Origin: Rhizaria sp. SCN 62-66
Lineage: Eukaryota > Rhizaria, unplaced
Direction of reading: 5' to 3'
Assembly: GCA_001724265.1 (NCBI GenBank)
Contig: MEDY01000011.1
Location: 1 to 64,000, forward strand
Length of the DNA stretch: 64,000 bases
The notes below the pieces were generated by a model. It was not told the DNA's origin and ran no database searches. It saw only the letters and a program-made list of their open reading frames with translations. Both the position numbers and the translations under genes were made by a program. This document shows positions 43,301-52,758 of this stretch, in pieces (positions within the stretch are counted from its first letter, which is position 1; each line of letters starts with the position of its first letter).

Positions 43301-43803
43301 CTGCCCCGCACCCGTCGCTGCAGGGCGCGACGCTGGCGCAGCACGTCCTGCGCACGCTGCGGTCCGTGCGGCTGTACGAGCTGACCGAGACGCTGCTGAC
43401 GCTGCCGTACGAGTACGCGCTGCGACTGCTGGCCTTCCTCGCGCGCCTGCTGGAGCAGGGCAACGAGGTCGAGCTCTGCGTCAAGTGCGCGCTCACGCTG
43501 CTCAAGGTGCACCACGCGCAGATCGTCTCGGCCAAGGCCGGCGTCGAGGCGCTCACCGCGCTGCGCCGCCACGCGCGCCTGCGGCTCACGGCCATGAAGG
43601 ACGCCATCGGCACCAACATGGCCGGGCTGCGCTACCTCGCCGCGGACATCGAGCAGGCCGCCACGGCCAACTTCTTCGGCGACGCGGCCGACGCGCCGCA
43701 GTCGAAGCGCGGTCACCAGCGCAAGCGCGTGTACGACACCGTCGCCAACAAGCGCAGGAATGCGCGCGGAATCAAGAAGTTCCGTGGCATGCGCAGCAAG
43801 TGA
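40342..43803 (+). CDS. WDR3: WDR3/UTP12 U3 snoRNP component
   Basis: A nucleolar small-subunit processome protein (UTP-B subcomplex) for early 18S pre-rRNA processing. 1153 residues, one exon, starting MSKTYLRYVQQDVFG, which matches the N-terminus of human WDR3. Two seven-bladed WD40 propellers are recognisable: first at about 60-260 (VLALDPQERFLAAGHEDGKIRVWD; LASGSRDTDIVLWD; LKVWDTALQHCIHTLTGH; VAGSTDKTLRAWKV), second at about 490-840 with the later blades clear (LDISSDSTLILTGSADKTVKMWG). The Utp12 helical domain is at about 990-1105 (LYELTETLLTLPYEYALRLLAFLARLLEQ). A basic tail ends GIKKFRGMRSK, as in the family. It is longer than the human protein mainly through Ala/Ser-rich insertions near 310-330 and 475-490. 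No intron. It is divergent to the PH-BEACH gene. Stop is TGA. Confidence 0.95.
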   Translation: MSKTYLRYVQQDVFGLVASTATADILFMPNSGGRVVIVPALEDINIWNVKQGVLVDVLRDAGNRSAVSVLALDPQERFLAAGHEDGKIRVWDLKTREVAVVFNAHTAAVSALAFSESGDLLASGSRDTDIVLWDVVAEQGVCRLKGHKDEVTDLKFLNILINIVPDAEFLSPVAPTPTLGVAPPAALSTREIPVLVSSSKDSFLKVWDTALQHCIHTLTGHRAEVWSFDVTARACDNYALLVAGSTDKTLRAWKVYTTLFAPASAPSEELSALFEKVGVEYAGSLDRPGGKKRVRKVRFDHPAPAAVAAARARALVSNTSSSSSSSNSDASVFYPQNLPLESRVLIVQGVDKVLDVFAIRGRAERSKRVARRFRRYRDRLKDVETGRDKSGIEVPPPAAYIPSDDVETQVPVRTDTRVTAVAFNPAGAVTRVHNGGDDDLALSFAQVVVALQDNVVQTWGVPMVAMTVAHAEEAGMGTGTVTAAAAAALATGDAKLQVHYSIALPGHRSGVRVTSLASDDSLLLSAAGAQLKLWNMATRNCIRTLDLVEPSDADRAASAASTATAGVDAEDDDGSDMVLCALFVPGNRHVLVGTKRGFIDLYELASGQLLHREVAHGGKPIWSLDLRADQRGFASGGDKEVWGWDFELVEVGNGNGHAIGGGAKRLSFAQTRALKLSDDVLCVKHSGDGRYLAVGLLDGTVRIFHQDTLTFFVSLYGHKLPVLCLDISSDSTLILTGSADKTVKMWGLDFGDLRKSFRAHDNSVMRVQWVPKTHYFFTAGKDKLVKYWDGDRFIEVLTLPGHHAEVWAFAVASKGQYLVSTGNDRSLRLWQQTEEQVFPDEEAAKKLEEALDADDANTATGSDKIGKVTGGIVAAPADSTEVWRGAPKSKSAQDLGEQLIDVLDICEVEEENWRRYHALVRTRVSEWRERRRLAAGGDAKAGSIAALLAVTAVMGKDGTAQAVALGGDAADAERAELQAVVSNVPKPAPHPSLQGATLAQHVLRTLRSVRLYELTETLLTLPYEYALRLLAFLARLLEQGNEVELCVKCALTLLKVHHAQIVSAKAGVEALTALRRHARLRLTAMKDAIGTNMAGLRYLAADIEQAATANFFGDAADAPQSKRGHQRKRVYDTVANKRRNARGIKKFRGMRSK

Positions 43804-44394
43804 AGTGTACGCTGTTGTTTTCTACTTCTGCTGGAAACAGTATGTGAGCGTCGGTGGTTAAGATAGCTCTAGTTTTGACACAAATCGTGTCGAGCTGAGA
43901 CGTGTGGCCATACTTATCATGGCCTAATATCGGCGAAAGATCAATACATACAAGTAATATTTTATTTCAGTGTCTCTATCAAGTTAATTTGGTGGCATAT
44001 CACTTGTTTACTTGACCTTGTTGGAGTAACAGTTCGTGAGATACGCTGAATTTTGTGAATTTTTAGTTCCTGTCCCAGTCTGTGTGATGTTGAAGTCGGT
44101 CTTGGAAGTAACGTTTACAAAACTAAAGCATATGTATCGACAGACTTGATCATCCAACGAACCTGTTATGATAATATATAATATAAATTGATATACTTTG
44201 TCGGATATTTCATTTGTATTTCTAACGACGATCAGCTTGACTCACATTGGCTACTTTTTATCTATAGGACCGAGTCGTTGAACAACCTCTAGAACCGATC
44301 TTTTGAAGCCGTGCCAGAGAGACATAGAGAGTGCCCTGCGCTCATACAGACCCCAAACACATACGCCCTTGAGGCCAGCGGGCTAACGCTACCT
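43804..44394. other. Tandem intergenic region
   Basis: AT-rich 3' flank of WDR3 and promoter of the next plus-strand gene. No further feature seen. Confidence 0.6.
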
Positions 44395-47193
44395 ATGGAC
44401 GCCAGCGACGATAATCCCTTCGGGACTGACGCGGCCGCGTTCCCCGAGCCTGACAATGGTGGCCCAGAGAACGAGGACCACAGCAATCACGGCGCAAACC
44501 ATGACGACAACGACGAGCAGGAGGAAGACTACTCCTCTTTGCTGATGGCACACAATGACGCCGATGCAGCTGACCCGGATGCGTCTCCCAACTCCTCCGG
44601 CGAAACCGGTGGCGATGACGAGAACGGCGGCGCCAAGCCCAAGCCTCGCGCTCAGCCCGTCCGCGTCAACACCTTCGCCCCGGGCACCTTCAACGTCACG
44701 GGCTGGGCGGCGAACCGGCGCAAGAAGTGCGCGGCTGCGCCGGGCTACACCGCGAAGCAACAGGCCGTGCGCGAGGCCTACTCAGCGACTCTGGCGAACC
44801 AGGAGCGGCTGCGTGGCGAGCAAGAACGGCTCCGCGCCGCACAGCTCGCAAAGGCGCAGCGCGAACGCGAGACGCGTGTCGGGCTGGCCGCGCTGCGCCG
44901 CAGCGAAGCCGACTCGGCCAAGGGGCGCGCTGTCATTGCCCAGCGCGAGCGCGAGGCCGCGCAGCAGCGGCGCCATGCAGAGTGGCTCGCAGAGCAACAG
45001 AACGTCGCAGAGGCCCGCGCCGCCCGTCGTAAGGCAGAAGCTGAGGCTGCGGCGGCCGTACGCGCCAATCAGCGCCGCGCGCACACGCTGGACGACGTCC
45101 GCGACGACCGCGCGCGCCGCGCGGAGGAGGCAGCCGCGCGCGAGGCCGGCGCAGAGGCAGACGCAGCTCGCGAAGAGCGCCACCGACAACAGCACTTGGC
45201 GCAGCTCAAAGCGTTTCACGCGCGCAAAGTGGCGCTGGCCAAGGCGCGGGGGCAGCCTCCGCCGCCGCAGCCGCCCGCGCTTGTGGCCGCACTGGCCGCT
45301 GCTGCTGCTGCTGCGGGTGCCGACGGGACGAGAGCTGCTGCTGTAGGTGCGGGGGCAGAGAGCAAGAGCGGTGACGGCGACGGCGATCACGGTAGTGCTG
45401 CTGCTGCGGGCGGGAATGATGAAGACGAATGGGCTCGCATCATGGCGATGAACCGCGGCGACGACGACGATGACGAAGACGGCGAGGGTAAGAATAAGCA
45501 CGATGACGACGATGGTGACGGCGACAAGGCTGACACTAGCAAAGACGACGACGCTGCTGCTGATGCCAGTGTCGACAAGGGCAAGACGAGTGAGCACAAG
45601 GACAACGACAGCTGCAGCAGCAGCAGCAGCGACACTGCTGTTGGTGACAAGTCCGCCAAAGGTGCTACGGCTGGGAACGCCAAGTCAGCCACTGCGCCGA
45701 CTGCGAAGGCGAACGACGGCTCCAGTGCGTTCACGGCCGCCCAGTTGCCATTTCCGCTCACGCCGGCTGCCGTCGCGTGGTGGGTGGCGCGCCCTCGCAA
45801 GAGCACGCCGCAGCACGCCGCGCTCACAGCTCTTCTTGCACAATCTCAGCCACAAACACAGTCGTTTCCGCAGGAGGGCTGCGCACAGTCATCGTCATCG
45901 TCAGGGCCTGGCTTCTGCCCGTGCTGTGGCGGCCTGACTTCCGCGCACGAACTCGAGCGCGTGCGCTCTCTCGCTGAGGCCGCTGCCGCCGCGCACGCCG
46001 CCGCCAACCCCGTTGCTCCTGCCCCCGCGACTGGCTCTGCAGCGGCGTCCTCGGCTGCGGTGTCCGACGCCGCGCTACAGCAGCACCAGAATCAGCAGCT
46101 TCAGCTCCAGCTCGTCGCGCAGATGCAAGCCCACGCGCGCGCGCAGCCGCACTGGCAGGCGCAGTCCGCGACGGCCGCGAGCGCGTACCCGCTCGCCGCG
46201 GCCTCGGCCCGCCGCGCGCTGCCGCTGCTGCCGGCGACCTCCACGGCCTTCCGCGCGGCCCCGGCACCGCAGCGGCGGGCTGCGGTGCTCGCCGCGCTGT
46301 CGCTCGCCACGGCGAATGTGTTCTCACCGGAGGGCAAGGGGATGGAGGCGGCGACGGTGGTGCTCGCCAGGGCCAGCGCAGCCGCAGACGCGCACGCCGT
46401 TGAGCAAGCGCAGGCTCAGGCGCAGGCTGCACAGGCTACTCAGGCACAGGGACTACAAGTGGACTGGACAGGTATGGGCGCCTCGACGCCGGTGTCTGTG
46501 ATGACCATGGCTGACCCGCCGTCGCGGCTCTGCGACTGCGCCGACTATCTCAACCATCTCCTGAGCAACAACAGCAACAATAGCTCGAGTTCTAGTTCGA
46601 ATGCGAGTGCGGCCCCGGGGGAGACTCAGTCTAAGCGCTCGGTGTGGGACATCGCTGCGCCCGGGCTGCCGCGCCGCGTGTCCGTGCTCTTACAGCTCGT
46701 GCCTCGGCTGCTGGGCTCTGGCGCTGCCGACACGCCGGCCGCATGGGCGTTGCCCTTCACGCCCGCTTTGCCCGCTGCGAACTCAAACAGCAGCTCGCAG
46801 TCGCTGCAGCAACAGTCGCCGGGGCGGTCTCCTGGGCAGGCAACGCGTCAGTCGCTGTCGCGAACACAGCCCGCGTTGCAATCACAGTCGAAGTCTCAGG
46901 CTGACACTAATAATCAGTATTATTTGCCTCCGATTTCGCGTCAGAACACTGGCGCCACTGCCGCTGCAACCAAGAGCTCGAGCAGTGACCCGAGCAATGT
47001 CAATCCTGAAGCTGTGAACAACAACAGCAACGCTGCAGCAGCGAGCACTGCGGGTCCTGTCAAGACCGTGAGCGCTGTTTTCGGCGATAACTCAGCGGCT
47101 GAAGCAGTGGCAGACTCGGGGCTGTTTGTGACGCGGCCGCTGACCTACGCGGACCTGTTTGGCCCTGTGTCCAGCACTGTGCGCAGCGACTGA
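44395..47193 (+). CDS. Unknown coiled-coil and low-complexity protein
   Basis: A single-exon gene of 932 residues; the start chosen is the ATG at 44395 (MDASDDNPFG). An acidic Asp/Asn/Glu-rich head with an NPF motif is followed by a short ordered-looking block (VRVNTFAPGTFNVTGWAANRRKK, about residues 90-112). A basic/acidic Arg/Glu/Ala-rich single helix or coiled coil runs from about 131-290 (QERLRGEQERLRAAQLAKAQRERE). Next come Asp/Lys/Ser-rich acidic repeats, a CPCCGG dicysteine motif near 507-513 and Gln/Ala/Ser-rich disorder. The last 40 residues are again more ordered (SGLFVTRPLTYADLFGPVSS). No TM or signal peptide. I do not recognise the family. Codon bias and the lack of stops in GC-poor stretches support real coding. 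Stop is TGA. Confidence 0.7.
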   Translation: MDASDDNPFGTDAAAFPEPDNGGPENEDHSNHGANHDDNDEQEEDYSSLLMAHNDADAADPDASPNSSGETGGDDENGGAKPKPRAQPVRVNTFAPGTFNVTGWAANRRKKCAAAPGYTAKQQAVREAYSATLANQERLRGEQERLRAAQLAKAQRERETRVGLAALRRSEADSAKGRAVIAQREREAAQQRRHAEWLAEQQNVAEARAARRKAEAEAAAAVRANQRRAHTLDDVRDDRARRAEEAAAREAGAEADAAREERHRQQHLAQLKAFHARKVALAKARGQPPPPQPPALVAALAAAAAAAGADGTRAAAVGAGAESKSGDGDGDHGSAAAAGGNDEDEWARIMAMNRGDDDDDEDGEGKNKHDDDDGDGDKADTSKDDDAAADASVDKGKTSEHKDNDSCSSSSSDTAVGDKSAKGATAGNAKSATAPTAKANDGSSAFTAAQLPFPLTPAAVAWWVARPRKSTPQHAALTALLAQSQPQTQSFPQEGCAQSSSSSGPGFCPCCGGLTSAHELERVRSLAEAAAAAHAAANPVAPAPATGSAAASSAAVSDAALQQHQNQQLQLQLVAQMQAHARAQPHWQAQSATAASAYPLAAASARRALPLLPATSTAFRAAPAPQRRAAVLAALSLATANVFSPEGKGMEAATVVLARASAAADAHAVEQAQAQAQAAQATQAQGLQVDWTGMGASTPVSVMTMADPPSRLCDCADYLNHLLSNNSNNSSSSSSNASAAPGETQSKRSVWDIAAPGLPRRVSVLLQLVPRLLGSGAADTPAAWALPFTPALPAANSNSSSQSLQQQSPGRSPGQATRQSLSRTQPALQSQSKSQADTNNQYYLPPISRQNTGATAAATKSSSSDPSNVNPEAVNNNSNAAAASTAGPVKTVSAVFGDNSAAEAVADSGLFVTRPLTYADLFGPVSSTVRSD

Positions 47194-47521
47194 GATGCCT
47201 ACTTGTGAAACAACAATATTAATCGTTACCTAGACATCAACAATAAACGCTAAGCTTTTTCCATTCGGCATATCGCTAGGAATGATTTGAGATATAATTT
47301 GTATTTTGATTAAACCTATTAAACACAAATGTGAATGAATGAGCGACTCACTCTACTTGGAGCACGACTTACTATTTTGATACAATGACCATGAGAAATA
47401 TAACGTAACATAACGATGAACAATCATACCACGACATAAAAAGAATCAAGAGCTACTAACATTAAAAACGCAAACCTTCCAACACAATATAGTGCCGAGT
47501 TATTGCTGTTTCTCTTCCTGC
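47194..47521. other. Convergent AT-rich spacer
   Basis: 3' flanks of the unknown coiled-coil gene and of VPS35. Nothing else seen. Confidence 0.6.
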
Positions 47522-50500
47522 TTAGTTCTTGTTCTTCTTGCCGCCGCGCTTCTTCCCGCCGCTGCTGGCGCCGTCGCCGTCGCCAGCCCCGCCGTCGCCG
47601 TCGCCGCCAGCCTCAGCGCCCGTGGCCGCGCCATCGGCGTCGCCGTCCTCGGGCGTCTCGGCCGCGGCCGCAGCCTTGGCCGCCGCGGGCTCAGCCGCCA
47701 CAGCGGGGGCCGCGGCCGCAGCCGCAGCAGCCGCAGGGGCAGCCGCCGCAGCCGCAGGCGCCACCGCAGCTGCGGAGGCCGACGCGGACGCGGAGGCCGA
47801 CGCGGTCTCCTCAGCCTCGAACACACGGCGGCTCTGCAGCAGCGCCTGCGTGTTGCGGTAGTGCGTGGCGGCGACCTGGGCCTGGGGCGAGTTGCCCTCC
47901 TTGGCGAGGTTCTCCTCGACCAGCGCGACAAGGCCGCGGAGGAACTTGACCTCGACCGTGGGGCAGCCCTTGTCGTAGAAGTACAGGTACCGGTTCAGGA
48001 TCTCGACGAACAGGTGTGCGTGTGCGCCCATGCACGCGTCGGCGATGTTGAGCGCGCGCTTGAGGCACTGCAGCACGCGGCGCTCGTCGCGGCCCACGTG
48101 GCCGGGCACGGGCTGCGGCGGCAGCGCGGGCTGCGCCGCGGCCGCGGACCCAGGCGGTGCGGGCGCGGACGCCACGGGCCAGAAGAGGTGCGCGCAGTTA
48201 AGGATGGCACGGCACTGGTCGGGCTTGGTGAGCAGACGCGACGAGTACTGCGTGGCCTTGGACGCGAGCGTGTCGTAGTTCTCCTTGTTGAGCGACACGA
48301 AGTTGGGCAGCGAGGCGACGATGAAGGTCAGCGCCGCGATCTGCGCCTTGGAGTCGGCGATCTCGGTCTCGTACGCGATAAACGCCTGCGCGGCGAACTC
48401 GTACGCAATGGCCTCGTGGCCGCACTTGTCGGCGACGAGCGCGGCCTGCATGAACAGCCGAAGCGCGATCTCGGGGTAAGGCTCGACAAGCACGGCGATC
48501 GTCTCGTGGATGAAGTGGAACACGCGCTTCGTCTTGGTCTTGACCGCGGTCGCGCCGGCGGCGGCGTCGTCAGCGGCGGCATCGGCGGTGGCCGAAGTGA
48601 CCGTGAGCGCGTGCTCGCGGGCGTGCGCGCGCTCGGCGAGGCGCAAGGCACCGTAGACGAGCGTGGGCAGCGTGTACGCAATGCGGCGCGGGCCGCCCTG
48701 GCCGAAGTACTTGCGCGCGTTAAGGTAGAGCTTGAAGAGCGTGTCGATGTCGTCCGAAGCGAGCAGCGAGAAGATGCGGCACACGAGGTGCTGCTCCTGC
48801 TCGAACTCGTACGCCTCGGCAGAGTCCGGGTCGGCGGCGGCCGCGGCGGCGGCGTCGTCGCCCGCGGTGGACTTGTCGTCCTTGAGCAGCGGCGACAGCA
48901 GCACGAGCAGCGCGTCGAGCGTGCCGACGTCGTCGAGAGGCGTGCGTGACGCGAGAAGCGCCTCGCAGATGGTCGAGGCCACCTGCTTGCGCTCCGGCAG
49001 CGCCAGCGCGGTGAGCGCGGCGTCGTAGTTGGTCAGCTGCAGCATGCGGATGCCGAGCCCGTGGAGCGGGATCGTGAGCAGACGGATCGTGGCCTGGACG
49101 ACCTTGCTGTCCAAACCGGCGGGGCCCGCGAGGCGGAGCTGCTGGGCGGTGAAGCCGAGTGTCTGGTCCACGAAGTCGATGCGGTCGGGGTGCACGATCG
49201 AGGAGAGCGTGAGCAGCGCGACCTGCAGCGCCAGCACGTCGGCCAGCGGCATCTTGGGGTTGCCCGCGACGATGCGCGCAGTGTACTCGGACAGGATCGG
49301 CATCATGCGCTGGTACAGCGGGTTCGCCGCCAGAGTCGCCGCCGCGGCCGCGGTGCCGGCGCCGCCGTCGATGGCGCCCAGGGCGGTGCGCGCGGCCGTG
49401 GCGAGACGGTCCATGAGCGCAGTGAGGATGTCCTTGGTGTTGACGGCGTCCTGGAGCTGCGAGCAAGCGGCCAGGAAGGTCTCGAGCGTCTCGAGGTGGA
49501 ACTCGTCGGGGAACACCTGTTATAGTCAAAAAAGAAAACAATCAAAATAAAATGAATGAACAATCAGCAAAATGAAATAGAACAACTCGATGACACATTG
49601 AGGAACCAACTAATATTTGATGAAAAATCGAAATCAAAAGAAGGCGTACCTGGATGACGCAGTCCATGAGGAACTCCTGGGCCATGACGTCCTGGCAGTT
49701 GATGACCTGCTCGAGCACGCGCGGCAGCACCTCGGTCTCGTACAGCTGCAGCGTGAGCCCGTTAAGGTTGGACAGACGCACGAGGTCGGTGCCAATGAGC
49801 TCGCGCAGAGAGCGGCGCTCGCGCTCGCGCTTGACACGGTCGCGCACCGAGGCCTGGTGTTGCATGCGAACCCAAAGCTTGTTCATTTCACTGAAGTTCT
49901 GCAGGATGAACTCGATGGCGTCGTGAACGGTGCCGCCCTCGCCCTCGTAGCCGGAGCCGACGTCGGGGAGCTTGTCCTTGGCCATCTGTGACAGGTACGA
50001 GCGCAGGAAGAGGCCGCGCATCGGGTGCTGCACGCCGCGGCACAGCTCAACCAAGTCGAACAGCACGTCCTTGGCGGGAGCGCGCTTAGACTTGATGTAG
50101 GTCGACGCGACGGTGATGAGGAGGTAGAGACGCGGGATGACGTTGCCGCAGTGCTGCACAGTCTCGTACAGGTCCGCCACGTTCTGGCCCTCGGCGCCGT
50201 CGGACTTGAAGTAGCGCGCGTTGATGTCGTCGAAGTGCTCCTCGGCGTCGTTCATCGCCTCGACGACCTTGATCCACAGCTCGTAGTAGGTGCCCGGCGC
50301 GAGCTTGGCCGTGCGGAGATGCTGGACGACCTGGGACGCGTGGGAGAGCGCGCTCACGATGTTGTTCTGGTCGAAACCGCGCTTCATAAAGTACACGCTG
50401 CGCTTAATGTGCTCCACGGCGCGCGCCAGAAGCTCGCTCTCGTCCATGGGCTGAGCAGCCTGTGACGCGGAAAATAAGGGAAGGTGCGTAGTGAGCGGAG

Positions 50501-50700
50501 TCAGGGGATGTGAGAAGGTGTACAAAGAGTTGATAATGGGGGGTGGTACTGAAAATAGTAACATTTTAGTATATGCGCGCTATGTTGATGTCTACAGGGC
50601 ATGACTTTGAGGCATGAAACAATGAATATGACCACGGTAGGCGGGCGGATATTGGGTAGGCGAGAGGACAAGGACGTACCCCAGCAGCTTGGCCTGACAT
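47522..50700 (-). CDS. VPS35: VPS35, retromer cargo-recognition subunit
   Basis: The core alpha-solenoid subunit of retromer, for endosome-to-Golgi/plasma-membrane recycling. Three exons: 50700-50680 (MSGQAAG only), 50459-49650 and 49516-47522; introns of 220 bp (GTACGT...CACAG) and about 133 bp (GTACGC...AACAG), both phase 0; about 941 residues. The second splice restores the conserved FLMDCVIQVFPDEFHLETL. The VPS26-binding motif PRLYLLI is at about 114-120, followed by RAPAKDVLFDLVELCRGVQHPMRGLFLR. The C-terminal HEAT-like region includes LVYGALRLAER and VEFKFLRGL-like blocks, then an Ala-rich tail ending GGKKRGGKKNKN, which is not typical of the family. The tiny first exon is inferred from splice sites; without it, MDESELL at 50447 would be the start. 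Stop is TAA. Confidence 0.93.
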
Positions 50701-52758
50701 CGTTGGTAGGGACGCGGAAGGCCTACATAAAGCAACAGAAACGGTAGAGAACGGAAGGTAAGTCAAATATCAAATCATCTAGCCGTGTCATGGCCTTTGT
50801 GGAGACATAAAAACCGCTGTGGAGCGGCTGGCAGAGAAGAGACGTCACCACTCATGGAAGCGAGCACAGCGCATCAAAATCGATATAATACATCCCCAAG
50901 ACCAACGTCACTACCGCTATAATTGAAGCACATAAACAAACCCACACACACGTTTCTAAACAATCCAAAAACACAATAACTTCCAGAGCACAAAGACAGA
51001 TATCTCCTTCCCAACAGACGGGCACCAAGCGCCTTTGGCTCAGTCTCTGCTTGGCCTCGCTCCCACTCGGTCGATCACTCGGTCGGTTTGTGAAGAGACC
51101 GCTAGGGAAGCGAGACTGCTGAACTCGGGAAGTTAAGCCGCGCGTGGAACTATACATTTTTTCATTTGTGGGGCCTATGGCATCGCTGCAGGACTGAGAG
51201 CATGTTTGTTTAGCCTGTTGGACTTTATTCTTGCTTTGGTCCGGTGTATATTTGCGCCAACGGTTGCTGTAGACGCCGGAGTATCTCGCTGAAGTCTGAG
51301 CACGCGAGCGCCAACAACCAACTGGGCCTGGCGTCAAACACATCCAGCTGGCCGCCCTGAACGTTGAATATCGTGGCGTTCGACTCGAAGCTACTCCAGG
51401 CCATTTTCTAGCGCGCCGTGTTGCTATGCAGCTATTCAACGCCATCTTGTGCTCCGTACACCCATCTCGAGCTGATGGGTCCTCCACCCTCGACCCAAGA
51501 CGTCTTCTTCGTTATATCCACGCCGAGATTGGCCCGCTGCCTCCTCACCACCAAGTATGTGTATTTAGTTCAGTATTGACACCCCTTTGCATTGCTCACA
51601 CTTTTACTGCCTTTCTATCTCCCCTTCAAATCGCGTCCTGACGCTGCTCATCCTGCTCTCCAGGCGTAACCACCCTCCCATCCTCGCTGCGTGTTGCTGA
51701 GCCCACTCTCTGCAACAGTTGCCCAAGACTGGCGTCGGGAGCGTTTCCGCCTGTCTTTGCGCACAAGCTCTTATCGTTTCTGTTTGCTGGCTCGCCCGCG
51801 CATCCTCCGTCTCGGCGTCCGTCACCGCGGTGCCGTCGCTGCTGCTGCTGCGCCAGAACCACCTCCGTTCGCTCTTCGCTCTCGCTCTCTCTGTGGTCTC
51901 GGTCGTCGCCGCTCGCTCACCCGCGCCGTTGCCGACATCGTCACCGCCGCACCCGTCGCCGCACCGCAGTCTCAGCGCCCGTGAGTGTCGCTGCTTCTGT
52001 CGCCGTCGCCGTCGCTGTCGCGCTGCCCCCCTCTCTCTCAAGCAGACCCGAGTTTAAGTCAGTACACGAGCTCTGTCGCTGTCACTGTCTGTGCTCGCTC
52101 CCGCGCTTACCCGCCAGTCTCAGTGCACTAGATTGCTGTCGCTGTTGCTGCTACTGCTGCTGAGACGCCTTGCTCGTTCAGCCGCCTGTCTCTAAGCGTC
52201 AGAGTCTGTGTCACCCTCGACGGTTAGCCACTCAGCCAGCCTTCCTGTTCTGCGGTGTTGTCTGACAGCTTCCGCGGCCAGCTCAGCTTGACTCAGAGTC
52301 TCAGCCCTACAAAGCTGTCTGTCGTCGTTGACTTACAGGAGCCGCATTAGCAGTTTCTGTCAGCACAACAGTCTAGTCTTGTTTCTTAACTAACGTACGC
52401 GTGCAGCTGGCTTACCGTTGGTTGTTTTTTGCCCTGTTAGTTTCATTTAACTTAACACAGAGAAAACAGCAGTGCATACGTGTCACCTGCTTATCTCTTT
52501 CTCTTTCACCCACGCTACGCTACCGTTCTAGGCTCGTCTCTCAGTCTAGTTCAGTTCGTTGCAAACTTACTTAGTCCAACTCTACCCCATCACTGTCCGT
52601 CCGCGCCGCTCTATATAGCATCTAGCAGCGCACGCCCATAGTCTCACTAAACACCTCGCCACAGCCACAGCAATCGTCTCTATCGCACATACTCCCTCCT
52701 CGCAAAACTCACTCGATACTCAACCACAGCGGGTCAACACACAGAGAACTGTCGTAAG
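50701..52758. promoter_or_regulatory. 2-kb divergent region between VPS35 and PP2A B56
   Basis: The longest spacer here. From about 51590 to 52755 the plus strand is persistently C/T-rich (repeated TCTC, CTGTCGCTGTC-like words), with no long ORF, which suits a long pyrimidine-rich leader or promoter of the B56 gene. CTATATAG at about 52610-52618, about 140 bases before the ATG, is a possible TATA box. A short ORF at 51426 ends at a GTATGT and is not supported as an exon. Confidence 0.4.

Noticed and set aside
42166-43716. 516-codon minus-strand frame
   Set aside because: Antisense of WDR3, which is assigned by strong family similarity.
51119-51138. 5S rRNA-like string (GAACTCGGGAAGTTAAGC)
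   Set aside because: Only the loop region resembles 5S rRNA; flanking helices do not pair or match, and there is an extra G. At most a fragment.
51426-51554. Possible 43-codon exon ending at GTATGT upstream of PP2A B56
   Set aside because: The donor does not fit the GTACGY pattern, no acceptor joins it in frame to B56, and B56 is complete from its own ATG.
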